This document shows, piece by piece, positions 17,834-27,662 of a stretch of 64,000 bases of DNA. How positions within the stretch are numbered: position 1 is the first letter of the stretch; each line of letters starts with the position of its first letter. Under the pieces are notes generated by a model. It searched no databases and was not told where the DNA came from. It worked only from the letters and a program-made list of their open reading frames with translations. The DNA comes from Hellea sp. (lineage in GTDB: Bacteria; Pseudomonadota; Alphaproteobacteria; Caulobacterales; Maricaulaceae). Position numbers and translations under genes: made by a program. The stretch spans positions 1 through 64,000 of the forward strand of contig JAOIVW010000005.1 of the NCBI GenBank assembly GCA_028224375.1. The letters are read 5' to 3'.

Positions 17834-18838
17834 ATGCCAGATATCAAAGCCTATGCCGCCATGGAAGCTGGAGGACAGCTAAAGCCGTTTGAATATGATC
17901 CAGGTGCGTTAGCGCATGACCAGGTTGAAATTGCCATCACCGCTTGCGGGGTCTGTCATTCAGATCTGTCCATGATCAATAATGATTGGCGCGGTAGCAA
18001 ATATCCGCTCATTGCCGGCCATGAAGCTATCGGGACTATTACCCATATTGGCGAGCACGTAAAAAACCTTGAAGTCGGACAGACTGTGGGTGTGGGTTGG
18101 ACCAGCGAAAGCTGTTTGCATTGCTCGCCCTGCTTATCGGGAAGCCATCAACGCTGCACATCAGGTGTTTCGACTATTCGCGGTCATGGCGGGTTCGCAG
18201 ACCGCATTCGTGTTCAAGACATTTGGGCTGTGCCTCTGCCGGATGGTATGGACGCACGCTCTGCCGGGCCGCTATTTTGCGGAGGTATCACCGTCTTTGC
18301 GCCAATGATGGATTTCGGATTAAAACCAACAGACCGTATCGGCGTTGTCGGAATTGGCGGCTTAGGGCATTTGGCCTTGCAGTTTGCCAAAGCTTGGGGC
18401 TGCGAAGTTACGGCTTTCACAACAAGCATGGATAAAGAAAAAGAACTGAGAGAGCTTGGGGCGCATAGGGTTGTGAACTCCAAAGACGAGGACGCTCTGA
18501 AAGCCTTGCGCGGTCAATTTGATATGGTTTTATCAACCGTAAATGTGAATTTGCCTTGGCACCGTTACATGAGCGCGTTGGCCCCTGAAGGCCGCCTTAT
18601 CACGGTGGGTATGGTCGGAGAGCCAATGGGCATTTCTGCAGGACAATTGATAACAGGCCAAAAATCCGTTGGCGGGTCAGATACGGGCGCGCCGCATATG
18701 GTGGCCAAGATGTTGGAATTTTGCATGCGTCACGACATCAAACCCATGGTCGATTATTTTCCAATGGCTGACATCAATGACGCGATAGCTCATTTGAAAT
18801 CTGGCAAAGCGCGATACCGCGTCGTATTGGAAAATTAG
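17834..18838 (+). CDS. Zinc-dependent alcohol dehydrogenase (CAD/YahK-type)
   Basis: 334 residues, medium-chain dehydrogenase. Catalytic zinc residues are in CGVCHSD and GHEAIG; the structural zinc has four cysteines in CLHCSPCLSGSHQRC. The nucleotide loop is GVVGIGGLGHLALQFA. The overall pattern is of the NAD(P)H-dependent cinnamyl alcohol dehydrogenase-like group that reduces aldehydes. AAAGGAAAC precedes the ATG. It converges on the SDR gene with a four-base overlap. The physiological substrate cannot be deduced. Confidence 0.9.
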   Translation: MPDIKAYAAMEAGGQLKPFEYDPGALAHDQVEIAITACGVCHSDLSMINNDWRGSKYPLIAGHEAIGTITHIGEHVKNLEVGQTVGVGWTSESCLHCSPCLSGSHQRCTSGVSTIRGHGGFADRIRVQDIWAVPLPDGMDARSAGPLFCGGITVFAPMMDFGLKPTDRIGVVGIGGLGHLALQFAKAWGCEVTAFTTSMDKEKELRELGAHRVVNSKDEDALKALRGQFDMVLSTVNVNLPWHRYMSALAPEGRLITVGMVGEPMGISAGQLITGQKSVGGSDTGAPHMVAKMLEFCMRHDIKPMVDYFPMADINDAIAHLKSGKARYRVVLEN

Positions 18839-19566
18839 GCTTTGAAGTAATCCGTGTCTCGGAAGGTCACAATCGTATCATTGGCGGCGTAATCGGGGGA
18901 GAGCATCTCCATAATGAGCGGCGCCAAATCTGCTGGGTCAGGTAGGGTTTTAGGGTCTTCGCCCGGTACCGCTTTTGCCCGCATGGCGGTGCGCGTCGCG
19001 CCGGGATTGAGCAAATTGACCTTTAAGGCCGTAATCTCAGATTCTTTTGCATAGCAGGAGACGAAGGCTTCAAGCGCAGCTTTGGACGCGGCGTATGCGC
19101 CCCAATAGGCGCGGTGTGTTTGGGCAACGCCGGAGGTCACAAAGACAGCCCGGCCTGCTTCTGACGCCCGCAAGAGAGGGTCTAAAGATCTGATAAAACG
19201 GTAATTGGCGGTAACATTGACCGCCATAATGTCGTCCCACTTTTTGGGAACAGTATGCGGCGCAGGCGTCATGTCGCCTAGGACACCGGCATTGGCAAAG
19301 AACCCGTCCAGACGCCCCCAGCGGTCATTGATGATTTTGCCAAGTTGATCAATCCCGTCACTATTTTTTAAATCCATAGGCACGAGCGTGCAGTCACCGC
19401 CTTCGGCTTTGATGGCGTCGTCCAAGTCTTCGAGTCCGCCTTGCGTGCGGGCTGTTGCGATGATGTGGGATCCAGCTTTGGCGAGGGCAAGAGCGGCTTG
19501 ATAACCAATACCGCGAGACGCGCCGGTCACTAAGGTGACGCGGCCCTTTAGAAAATTATCAGACAT
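18835..19566 (-). CDS. Short-chain dehydrogenase/reductase
   Basis: 243 residues with the classical SDR layout: TGASRGIGYQAALALA for cofactor binding, FFANAGVLG, a catalytic serine in FVTSGVAQ and YWGAYAASK with the Tyr-x3-Lys pair. It lies five bases downstream of purF in the run radA-cvpA-purF-SDR, an order found in many alphaproteobacteria, so it is probably co-transcribed. The function in that context is not established. Confidence 0.9.
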   Translation of the reverse strand: MSDNFLKGRVTLVTGASRGIGYQAALALAKAGSHIIATARTQGGLEDLDDAIKAEGGDCTLVPMDLKNSDGIDQLGKIINDRWGRLDGFFANAGVLGDMTPAPHTVPKKWDDIMAVNVTANYRFIRSLDPLLRASEAGRAVFVTSGVAQTHRAYWGAYAASKAALEAFVSCYAKESEITALKVNLLNPGATRTAMRAKAVPGEDPKTLPDPADLAPLIMEMLSPDYAANDTIVTFRDTDYFKA

Positions 19567-19571
19567 TTGGT

Positions 19572-21056
19572 TTAAGCCACTTCCACGAGGAATGAGAGTT
19601 GTTTGGAACCGTCCAGCATTTTCCTATCGCGGTCAATCAGCGGTGTTGGATAGTCACCTGTAAAGCAGTGATCTGTATATTGCGGGGCATCTGCGGCGCG
19701 GTACTCTTCGCCCATCGCCCAATAGAGACCTTCAACTGAGAGGAAGCCGAGACTATCAACTTCGAGCATCTCAGTCATGGCTTCGAGCGAATAATTAGCT
19801 GCAATCAGTTTTTCTCGCGTCGGCATATCAATGCCGTAATGGTCAGGATGTTTGATAGGCGGAGAGGCGGAGCGGAAATGAACTTCTTTCGCGCCGGCCG
19901 CTTTAATCATCCGCACGATCTTGGTCGAGGTCGTCCCGCGCACGATTGAATCGTCAACCAGCAGAACGCGTTTGCCTTCAATCATGGCGCGATTGGCAGA
20001 GTGCTTAAGCCGTACGCCCATATCGCGAATTTGCTGCGTGGGCTGGATGAATGTGCGCCCGACATAATGATTGCGAATAATGCCAAGCTCGAAAGGAATT
20101 CCCGTTTCCTGGGCATAGCCCAAGGCTGCGGGAACGCCGCTATCAGGGACAGGGATTATGACATCCACCTCAGCAGGTGTTTCTTGGGCTAGTCTCTGGC
20201 CCATACGTTTGCGCACTTCATAAACGGACTTGCCGCTGACGATACTGTCAGGGCGCGCGAAATAAACAAATTCAAATATGCAGGGACGAGGTTCGGCTTT
20301 AGGGAAGGCACGGAATGAGCGAATGCCGTCAGCATTAATAGCGACAACTTCGCCAGGGTCGACCTCACGCACAAACTCAGCCGAAATCATATCCAGCGCA
20401 ACAGTTTCAGAGGCGAGCACATAGCTGTCACCAAGACGGCCAATTAGAAGCGGACGAATGCCAAAACGGTCCCGCGCGCCGACAAGGGTATCTTTGGTCA
20501 TGCCAACAAAAGCGTATCCGCCTTCGACCTGACGGATGGCGGCGATGAAGCGGTCAATAAATTCACCGCTTTTTGCGCGCGCGATGAGATGCAAAACAAC
20601 TTCGGTATCAGAAGTGCTTTGGAAAAGTGCACCAGCCTCGTTAAGTTGGTCGCGAATAGTATAGGCATTTGTGATGTGACCATTATGGGCCAGCGCAAAG
20701 CCGCCAGAGTGAAGTTCCGCATAGAGCGGCTGCACATTACGAAGCGTCTTTTGTCCGCCCGCTGTTGAATAGCGGTTATGCCCTATAGAGACAAAGCCGG
20801 GGAGGCGTTCGGAAGGGTCACCGCCTGTAAAGTTATCACCGACCAGGCCGAAGTGACGCTCTGTGTGGAAAGTATCGCCGTCACTTGTGGCGATGCCGCA
20901 AGCTTCTTGACCGCGATGTTGCAGCGCGTGAAGGCCAAGCGCGGTCATAGAGGCCGCATTGTCGATACCAAAAATGCCAAAGACGCCGCATTCCTCTTTG
21001 ATTTTATCCTCATCGGGATCAAATTCGCAGCTTGGGTTTTGAATGTTCGTGGACAT
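19572..21056 (-). CDS. purF: Amidophosphoribosyltransferase
   Basis: First step of purine synthesis: PRPP plus glutamine gives phosphoribosylamine. 494 residues. A short propeptide precedes the N-terminal nucleophile cysteine in EECGVFGIFG (class II glutaminase). HNGHITNA and STSDTEVVLH belong to the glutaminase domain. The phosphoribosyltransferase domain has VLLVDDSIVRGTTS, the PRPP-binding loop, and PIPDSG-like PVPDSGVPAA. The start overlaps the cvpA stop by one base (TAATG), so translation is coupled. Confidence 0.97.
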   Translation of the reverse strand: MSTNIQNPSCEFDPDEDKIKEECGVFGIFGIDNAASMTALGLHALQHRGQEACGIATSDGDTFHTERHFGLVGDNFTGGDPSERLPGFVSIGHNRYSTAGGQKTLRNVQPLYAELHSGGFALAHNGHITNAYTIRDQLNEAGALFQSTSDTEVVLHLIARAKSGEFIDRFIAAIRQVEGGYAFVGMTKDTLVGARDRFGIRPLLIGRLGDSYVLASETVALDMISAEFVREVDPGEVVAINADGIRSFRAFPKAEPRPCIFEFVYFARPDSIVSGKSVYEVRKRMGQRLAQETPAEVDVIIPVPDSGVPAALGYAQETGIPFELGIIRNHYVGRTFIQPTQQIRDMGVRLKHSANRAMIEGKRVLLVDDSIVRGTTSTKIVRMIKAAGAKEVHFRSASPPIKHPDHYGIDMPTREKLIAANYSLEAMTEMLEVDSLGFLSVEGLYWAMGEEYRAADAPQYTDHCFTGDYPTPLIDRDRKMLDGSKQLSFLVEVA

Positions 21057-21739
21057 TACTTAAATTCCTCACCGATTTGATTTACTGCGCCTTCAACGTC
21101 GCCCTCTTTTAAGCGCTCAGCATAAGATTTTGCTTTTGCGTAAGGCAGGGCTTGTATCCAATCCCCAATTTTTGCCAGCATCGGGTAGAAGGTAGATCCC
21201 TCTAACATAGGCGGCAATTCTGCGGGCGGGGCTTCTAATTGTTCCCTCATGGAGCGCGGCATCTTTTCGAGCACTTCAGGCGAAAATTCATTTTGATTTT
21301 GCGTAATGTAGTCTTTGAATTCTTGCGCGTCTTGAGAGGCTCTATATTGGGAGGTCAGAAGCAACATACCAAGGGCGGCTACCACAAGGCCTCGCGCCAC
21401 GCCAAACCCTGCGCCAAATAGTCTATCCATCAGGCCAATCTCTTTACCCTTAAGTCGCTTAACGATGCCGCTGAGCAGAAAGACCATAATCATATAAGCG
21501 AGAGCGAATGTGCCTAGTCCTAATGCTCCGTCGGCCAGCCATGAAGGGGATATCATATCTTGCGCGGCAAAACGGTAGCGCCCGAAAACAAAGAGCGCGA
21601 CAGAGGCGGCAATAAACAGGGCTAAGATTGAGGTTAGTTCCCGCATCAATCCGCGATTGGCGGCATAAAGCAGAGAAATAAGCAGAATCACAAGTACGAC
21701 AATATCAAAGCCGTTAAAATCCCAAGGACCAATGCTCAT
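21056..21739 (-). CDS. cvpA: CvpA family membrane protein
   Basis: 227 residues with four predicted transmembrane helices in the first 120 residues (IVVLVILLISLLYA and similar), followed by a cytoplasmic or periplasmic tail rich in Pro and Glu. The FDIVVLVILLISLLYAANRG start fits the family. CvpA is linked to colicin V production and envelope integrity in enterobacteria; its role here is not known. Adjacent to purF, as in many Proteobacteria. Confidence 0.9.
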   Translation of the reverse strand: MSIGPWDFNGFDIVVLVILLISLLYAANRGLMRELTSILALFIAASVALFVFGRYRFAAQDMISPSWLADGALGLGTFALAYMIMVFLLSGIVKRLKGKEIGLMDRLFGAGFGVARGLVVAALGMLLLTSQYRASQDAQEFKDYITQNQNEFSPEVLEKMPRSMREQLEAPPAELPPMLEGSTFYPMLAKIGDWIQALPYAKAKSYAERLKEGDVEGAVNQIGEEFK

Positions 21740-21756
21740 GCGGGCGTCTCACCATT

Positions 21757-23181
21757 TTAGGCGGCTTTAACGGTCGATCCCCAAGCAGAATCGTCTTCCA
21801 AGCCGCGTTCTGAGCTGGCTTCTACACGGCTAATCAAATCAGGCAAAGCCTTGATTGCAATGATTGGCAGCGCTGCATTGTCATTTTTTGTGCGTTTCTT
21901 AGATGGATTAGCTGTAATGGCGGTTTTAAAGCCCAATTTTGCGGCTTCTTTAAGGCGTGCATCGGATCGTCCGACGGGGCGCACATCACCTGAGAGGCTA
22001 ATCTCGCCAAAAACGACGCTATCTTTTGGTAGGGGAACATCAAAAGCGGATGACGCAATAGCCGCTGCAACAGCCAAGTCGGCGGCAGGCTCATTAATCC
22101 TCAGCCCCCCGGCGACATTGAGGTACACATCTTTACCCGCAAAGCTGACCCCGCAGCGCGCCTCTAAAACAGCCAGTACCATAGCGAGTCGCCCGCTATC
22201 CCAACCCACGACAGCGCGGCGCGGCGTACCAAAGGCGGCCGGCGCGACGAGGGCTTGAATTTCCGTCAAGACGGGGCGCGTGCCTTCGAGCCCTGCAAAT
22301 ACAGCTGCGCCGGATGAGGCTTCTCCTCGGCCATCCAGAAATAAGGCCGAAGGGTTGGGGACTTCTGAGAGGCCGCTTTCGCGCATTTCAAAAACGCCGA
22401 TTTCATCAGTGGGGCCAAAACGATTTTTATGCGCGCGAAGAATACGAAATTGATGGGCGCGGTCACCTTCGAAATAGAGCACCGCGTCGACCATATGTTC
22501 TACCACGCGGGGCCCGGCAATCTGGCCATCTTTTGTCACGTGGCCGACAAGAATAACACAGGCCCCTCGCTTTTTCGCAAAGCGGGTAAGTTCTTGAGCG
22601 CAGGCCCGCACTTGCGCCACAGTTCCTGGCGCGGCTCCGAGTTGATCCGTCCATAATGTTTGAATGGAGTCGATAATAACAACATCCGGGCGTTCCGCCA
22701 TGAGGCCGTCTAATATCGGGCCAAGCGATGTTTCCGCTGCTAAGGCTACGGGCGCGTTGGACACACCTAAGCGTTTTGCTCGTCGCCTGACTTGGCCTTC
22801 GGACTCCTCGCCGGAAATATAAGCGGCTTTAAGGCCTGAAGCAGCCAGTTTTCCGACAGCTTGCAAAAGTAATGTTGATTTCCCAATCCCAGGATCTCCG
22901 CCAACTAAAAGCGCTGAACCCGGCACGAGCCCGCCGCCTGTGACGCGGTCAAGTTCTGCAATGCCCGTGCGCAGGCGAGGGACATCGGCGCTGACCCCGC
23001 CCAGATCAACGAAATCAATCCCGCGAGACTTCTTGCCGCCTTTGCGAGAGGGCTTGGAGTGTTGACTTGTGATTTCTTCAACCAGCGTATTCCATTCGCC
23101 GCAGCTGTCACAGCGACCCGCCCATTTGGAATGCACAGAGCCGCAGGATTGGCAGACAAAACAAGATGAGGGCTTAGGCAT
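21757..23181 (-). CDS. radA: DNA repair protein RadA
   Basis: RecA-like ATPase with Lon-like domain that promotes branch migration in recombination. 474 residues. N-terminal zinc finger: CQSCGSVHSKWAGRCDSCG. Walker A: GGDPGIGKSTLLL. The RadA-specific KNRFG motif is present in RAHKNRFGPTDEIG. The C-terminal part has the Lon protease-like fold (VYLNVAGGLRINEPAADLAV) without an obvious Ser-Lys catalytic dyad, as usual. It is first of the radA-cvpA-purF-SDR run. Confidence 0.96.
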   Translation of the reverse strand: MPKPSSCFVCQSCGSVHSKWAGRCDSCGEWNTLVEEITSQHSKPSRKGGKKSRGIDFVDLGGVSADVPRLRTGIAELDRVTGGGLVPGSALLVGGDPGIGKSTLLLQAVGKLAASGLKAAYISGEESEGQVRRRAKRLGVSNAPVALAAETSLGPILDGLMAERPDVVIIDSIQTLWTDQLGAAPGTVAQVRACAQELTRFAKKRGACVILVGHVTKDGQIAGPRVVEHMVDAVLYFEGDRAHQFRILRAHKNRFGPTDEIGVFEMRESGLSEVPNPSALFLDGRGEASSGAAVFAGLEGTRPVLTEIQALVAPAAFGTPRRAVVGWDSGRLAMVLAVLEARCGVSFAGKDVYLNVAGGLRINEPAADLAVAAAIASSAFDVPLPKDSVVFGEISLSGDVRPVGRSDARLKEAAKLGFKTAITANPSKKRTKNDNAALPIIAIKALPDLISRVEASSERGLEDDSAWGSTVKAA

Positions 23182-23489
23182 AAAGGGCTCCGATTCATGC
23201 GCATAGAAGCGAAAAAACCCGTCAATGTCAAGAAATGTTTATGTTTTGTTCTTTTGTGAAATATATGATTACCTCACATTTAACAGTACAGAAACTATCC
23301 GTTCTTTCGAAACCTGCTGAATTCCCCGTGATTTTGGGATAATCGCTCGGCGCGTATCGGACTGTGTAGGTTCTTATCTCCCGCTGTTTTGCTTGTAAGT
23401 TTTAAACCCGCCCATTCGACATAAGGGTTTGTGTTTGCCCGAAGTCACTATATCGAAAAGGGCATGTCCCGTTTAGATGTTTCAGTGCC
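23182..23489. other. Divergent intergenic region of radA and the TSUP gene
   Basis: 308 bases with no convincing ORF or RNA. It should contain the radA promoter on the minus strand and the TSUP promoter on the plus strand; no clean -35/-10 pair was picked. Confidence 0.55.
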
Positions 23490-24236
23490 ATGCCGCTCTA
23501 TTTCATAATTCTTTTTTTGATTATTGCGGCCCTATACGCGGCTGTAGGCTTTGGCGGCGGGTCGACATATAATGCGCTGTTAGTTTTAAACGGCACAGAT
23601 TACCGTATCCTGCCTGCTATTGCTCTGGCCTGTAATATTGTTGTCGTTTCTGGCAGCCTATGGCGATTCTCAAAATCTGGGCACCTGGCTGTAAAGGCTC
23701 TGCTTCCATTCATGGCCGCATCCGTTCCCGCCGCTTGGTTGGGCGGTCGATTGCCTGTGTCCGAGACGCTTTTTATTGTTCTGCTGGGGAGTGCATTATT
23801 GCTCAGCGGGCTCAGGCTGTTGTTTCAGCGCGACGTTATTTACCAGGCGAGTGATAAGCGCGCTGTACCGCTCTGGCTCGCTGGAGTTTCGGGCGGGGCT
23901 ATTGGGCTGTTGTCGGGACTTGTTGGTATTGGCGGCGGTATTTTTCTTGCGCCCGTTCTTTATGCCCTACGGTGGGATACGCCGCGCAAAATTGCTGCGG
24001 CTTGCAGTCTTTTTATTCTCGTCAATTCAGTTTCAGGACTGACAGGGCAGATCATGAAACTCTCTGATACGGAATTATTGTCACTTGCTGTACCTTACTG
24101 GCCATTGCTCATAGCTGTGTTTATAGGAGGGCAGATTGGGTCTTGGATGGCTTCAAAACGTCTTGAGCCGCTTATTCTAAAACGCTTAACAGCCATTTTA
24201 ATTCTCTATGTCGCAATTCGGCTCCTCTTAAAGTGA
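23490..24236 (+). CDS. TSUP family (TauE/SafE) membrane transporter
   Basis: 248 residues, almost entirely hydrophobic, with about eight predicted helices. Two half-repeats carry the family glycine-rich motifs: VGFGGGSTYNALLVL near residue 17 and GLVGIGGGIFLAPVLY near residue 145. The family moves sulfite, sulfonates or other organic anions, but the substrate varies and is not shown by neighbours. ATG start with a weak ribosome site. No operon partner. Confidence 0.88.
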   Translation: MPLYFIILFLIIAALYAAVGFGGGSTYNALLVLNGTDYRILPAIALACNIVVVSGSLWRFSKSGHLAVKALLPFMAASVPAAWLGGRLPVSETLFIVLLGSALLLSGLRLLFQRDVIYQASDKRAVPLWLAGVSGGAIGLLSGLVGIGGGIFLAPVLYALRWDTPRKIAAACSLFILVNSVSGLTGQIMKLSDTELLSLAVPYWPLLIAVFIGGQIGSWMASKRLEPLILKRLTAILILYVAIRLLLK

Positions 24237-24429
24237 GCAGGAATGATTGGGGTTTAAGACGTTGAGCACTGCATCAGACGGTCCCTATCGATACAAACTG
24301 AGACTGAGCTATAAGGTATTCAAAATAAAACCGGATTATATTTTACTATTCAACGGGCTCTTGATAGTTTAGTTACTTATTTTTAAGGTTAGTAAAAAAT
24401 AAAACTTAGAGTATCTTTAGGAGGACAAA

Positions 24430-24840
24430 ATGGTAAAATTTGCAAAGTGGGCAGGTTACGCATTAGGACTTTTCATGGTCGTGATGGGCTTAATGAAAAT
24501 TTTTGGGGATGTACCGATTTTCACGATATTGGAGAATAACCTCGACACGAAGTATGGACTTAAGTTGAGTTGGATTGATCCACAATTTAAATATTTCACA
24601 GCCGTTCTTGAGATCATTTCAGGTGCGCTACTATTGCTAGGTCAGCGTTTTAAAGGCGGCGCATTAGCCGTCATGGTTATCGGCGGGGCTATTATGACCC
24701 ACCTATTTGTCATAGGAATTTACACGCCTACATCCGCAGCTGCAGATGCGCCATTAAGTCCGGGGCTTTTTATTACGGCTTGTATATCTTTCTTGGTTGC
24801 GCTTTTGGTCACCGCAGGATCCAGAGCGAAGAACGCCTAA
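24430..24840 (+). CDS. DoxX-like small membrane protein
   Basis: 136 residues with four predicted helices, a strong AGGAGG ribosome site just before the ATG, and the family features GLMKIFGDVP, LEIISGALLLLG and AVMVIGGAIMTHL. DoxX-like proteins occur in membrane redox or quinone-linked systems, but the function of this subgroup is not defined. It is followed by a hairpin terminator and so is probably monocistronic. Confidence 0.75.
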   Translation: MVKFAKWAGYALGLFMVVMGLMKIFGDVPIFTILENNLDTKYGLKLSWIDPQFKYFTAVLEIISGALLLLGQRFKGGALAVMVIGGAIMTHLFVIGIYTPTSAAADAPLSPGLFITACISFLVALLVTAGSRAKNA

Positions 24841-24847
24841 TAAAGTT

Positions 24848-24893
24848 GGGGAACGCGTTCACGAATTTCCGATTTGCGCGCGTTCTCCTATTT
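24848..24893 (+). terminator. Probable terminator after the DoxX-like gene
   Basis: GGGGAACGCG (24848-24857) pairs with CGCGTTCTCC (24879-24888) at nine of ten positions, followed by TATTTT. The 21-base loop is long and the T-run is interrupted, so strength is uncertain. Confidence 0.5.
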
Positions 24894-25072
24894 TGAAATA
24901 CCGCCTAATAGGAGTTTCTTTTAGCGGCGATGGGGGTAGGCCTTGAAATATTTGGCCAAGACATTTGTCCTCCGGGTGCATTTGGGACACCGCAGTGTGT
25001 TTATTCCTTGGCTATTGTGCTGATATGTTTAGGCTTGTTTCTTATGATGAGGCGATATCAGAGGATTGCAAA

Positions 25073-26416
25073 ATGAATGCCCTAAAACTCATTCTGATAC
25101 TTGCATTTTCTATATCTGTATCGGCTTGCTCGTCTACCTACAATCTACCAAAACCTCCCAACATCTATAATAATCAATCACCATACCCCTCTGAAAACAT
25201 TGGGCCTGACAAACAGTCAGCTATAAGTGAAATACTCTATGTTACTGACCGCGGTCCGAAGAAACTTGAAGACGGCAGTCTTAAGTACACTGACAGACGA
25301 TCGCAAATTATGAGGTATGGAGTAGGGCGAGTTGAAATTGGTGAAAATAAGAGTTGGAACGATATAGTTGCGGCTGCAAATTCGGATATTGATAGAATAA
25401 AGATGGAAGAGACTCTGCACTCTATATCCCCAGAGTCTGAATTTCCAAGCACGCCATTACTTTTTAAAGTTGTGAATGGTGTCGGTGCAATTGACCCTGA
25501 ACAACTCCGTGCCTATGAGGCAGCCCGTGAAGATTTTAAAGGCTTTGTTCGCGAGGCACTGTCTAACTCGGCGAAAAAAGAAGTCGTTATCTTCATTCAT
25601 GGATTTAACACCTCCTTTGAGGAAGCCTTATTTGTAACGAACGATATTTATCATTACACTGGCAGGTCAGTTGTTCCCATTGCTTATACCTGGCCTTCAG
25701 ATGATGGAAATTTATTCGGATATTTTCACGATCAAGGCTCTGCTGAATACACAATTTACCATCTGAAAGAATTTTTTCGAAGTCTGATGGCTATGCCTGA
25801 AATTGACCGTATTCACGTCATTGCACACAGCTTAGGGACACAGGCCACAACATCTGCATTCCGGGAGTTGCTAATAGAGACGCGGGCGAGCGGGAAAAAT
25901 CCGCGCGAAACTTTTAAGATCGCGAATCTTATCATGGCCGCACCAGATATTGATTATGGTGTTGCAACACAGCGCCTCATCGCAGAACGATTTGCGGCAG
26001 GTTTTGAGCGGGTTACGGTCTACACAAATCCTAAAGATAAGGCTTTGAGCCTATCAGGCTTGCTTCAGTCTGGTTTGCGATTTGGAAAGCTATTGCCGAG
26101 TGAAGAAGGTGAACCACAAAAAGAGATTTTTGAGCAAGTCAGGAATGTCAATTTTGTAACCCTAAATTCGTCGACGGCCGGTTTCACAAACCATGGTTAT
26201 TTTACGAAAAACCCAGCCGCTCTGTCAGATGTGATAACGCTCATTAACAATCCGAGCGATCCAGGGACAGCTGCACGGCCCCTTGTGAATGTCGGGGGGA
26301 ATTTCTGGGAGTTAGATAAAGATTATTTGAAGCCATCTCCTGAAGCTTTAAGTATTATTGACCAAAATGCGTCGCCCGTTGCGGCCTGTAGTGAGGAAAA
26401 TCCCTGTGGAAAGTAA
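25073..26416 (+). CDS. DUF900-type alpha/beta hydrolase lipoprotein
   Basis: The start is set at ATG 25073, with GAGG eight bases upstream and a lipoprotein signal peptide (LILILAFSISVSACSS, lipobox SACS); an upstream in-frame start would bury the signal. About 447 residues. The DUF900 domain spans the middle: VVIFIHGFNTSFEEAL, AYTWPSDDGNLFGY and the nucleophile elbow IAHSLGTQ, followed by NLIMAAPDID with a probable catalytic aspartate. Anchored at the membrane and facing the periplasm. The last 11 bases overlap the next gene, another hydrolase, so the two are probably co-translated. Substrate unknown. Confidence 0.82.
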   Translation: MNALKLILILAFSISVSACSSTYNLPKPPNIYNNQSPYPSENIGPDKQSAISEILYVTDRGPKKLEDGSLKYTDRRSQIMRYGVGRVEIGENKSWNDIVAAANSDIDRIKMEETLHSISPESEFPSTPLLFKVVNGVGAIDPEQLRAYEAAREDFKGFVREALSNSAKKEVVIFIHGFNTSFEEALFVTNDIYHYTGRSVVPIAYTWPSDDGNLFGYFHDQGSAEYTIYHLKEFFRSLMAMPEIDRIHVIAHSLGTQATTSAFRELLIETRASGKNPRETFKIANLIMAAPDIDYGVATQRLIAERFAAGFERVTVYTNPKDKALSLSGLLQSGLRFGKLLPSEEGEPQKEIFEQVRNVNFVTLNSSTAGFTNHGYFTKNPAALSDVITLINNPSDPGTAARPLVNVGGNFWELDKDYLKPSPEALSIIDQNASPVAACSEENPCGK

Positions 26417-27602
26417 AGTTACATTCTTATCAAAACATGACCTTGAGCTCTCAGGAGTGATTCATCTGCCCGAGGCGCAAGGCACAAAGTGCTACGCCAT
26501 TCTCGCCCATTGCTTTACTTGCACAAAAAGTCTCAAGGCGGGCATCACCTTGGCCAGAACATTTGCAGAGAATGGCATTGCTGCTCTCAGGTTCGACTTC
26601 ACAGGTCTCGGCGCCAGTCAGGGTCAATTCGAAAAATCCAGCTTCAGTAGTAATGTGGACGACATTGAAAGCGCCGCTAAATTTCTTGAAGAGAATTACG
26701 AGCCTGCGCAATTGCTGGTTGGCCACTCTTTAGGGGGCACATCGGTTCTGGCGGCCTGTACTAAAATTGACTCTATTAAAGCTGTCGCCACGATTGGCTC
26801 GCCGTCTTCACCTGATCACATCTTGCATGTTTTAGAAGATAAACTTGACGAGATTGCCGCTTCGGACGGCATAACAATCTCGTTGAATGGGCGGGAATTT
26901 ACATTCAAGCAGGACTTTGTTGATGATGTCAGAAACTATAAATTTGATATTGGAGACATAGGTAAAGGCCTCATGATTATGCATGCGCCTATGGATACAA
27001 TCGTGTCTGTTAACGAGGCCTCAAAAATCTTCATGGCTGCAAAGCATCCCAAGAGCTTTGTCTCTTTAGATCAAAGTGATCACTTACTATCGAAAAAAGA
27101 AGATGCAGCTTATGCGGCCCATACCATTTCATCATGGGCGATGCGCTTTATAGAATCTAAAGAAGAGACGGAGGACGTTAAGGGGGTGACAGCGACAGGC
27201 GTGACCCGAAATGGTTTCCTGACACGCCTTGGGGCAGGGACACATCAATTTCTTGCAGATGAACCAGTCTCTTATGGCGGGACAAATAAAGGTCCAACGC
27301 CTTATGATTATCTAGGAGCTGCCTTGGGGGCCTGTACCTCTATGACGCTTAATATGTATGCAAGGCGTAAGGGGATAGACGTCGAAAAAGTCTCAGTGAA
27401 CGTTACTTATGAGAAAATTCACGCAACGGATTGCGATGACTGTGAGAAACAGGACGGTAAGATAGATCAATTTACGCGCAATATTACAGTTGATGGCGAC
27501 CTCAGCGAGGCCGAGCATGAGCGTATGCTCGAAATTGCCGATAAATGCCCTGTCCATAAAACGCTAGAAAATGAAATCAAGATTGTTACGCGCAAGGCTT
27601 GA
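26406..27602 (+). CDS. Alpha/beta hydrolase fused to an OsmC domain
   Basis: 398 residues from GTG 26406, chosen because VESKVTFLSKHDLELSG fits the hydrolase start and GAGG lies upstream; an ATG at 26358 would overlap the previous gene by 59 bases. The first ~255 residues are an alpha/beta hydrolase with HCFTC near the N-terminus, nucleophile S108 in VGHSLGG and a histidine in QSDHLL. The last ~130 are an OsmC peroxidase-like domain with the two redox cysteines C310 (GACTSM) and C381 (KCPVHK). Such fusions are known. It likely acts on a hydroperoxide or ester, but the actual substrate is not defined. Confidence 0.85.
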   Translation: MESKVTFLSKHDLELSGVIHLPEAQGTKCYAILAHCFTCTKSLKAGITLARTFAENGIAALRFDFTGLGASQGQFEKSSFSSNVDDIESAAKFLEENYEPAQLLVGHSLGGTSVLAACTKIDSIKAVATIGSPSSPDHILHVLEDKLDEIAASDGITISLNGREFTFKQDFVDDVRNYKFDIGDIGKGLMIMHAPMDTIVSVNEASKIFMAAKHPKSFVSLDQSDHLLSKKEDAAYAAHTISSWAMRFIESKEETEDVKGVTATGVTRNGFLTRLGAGTHQFLADEPVSYGGTNKGPTPYDYLGAALGACTSMTLNMYARRKGIDVEKVSVNVTYEKIHATDCDDCEKQDGKIDQFTRNITVDGDLSEAEHERMLEIADKCPVHKTLENEIKIVTRKA

Positions 27603-27662
27603 TAGAGCTTTATGATTTTATTTTGAAGATAAGCGACTATTAATACCGCAAAGTTTTGAGTG

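Noticed and set aside
23182-23489. GTTC near 23246 as half of a LexA box for radA
   Set aside because: No second GTTC or GAAC at the right distance.
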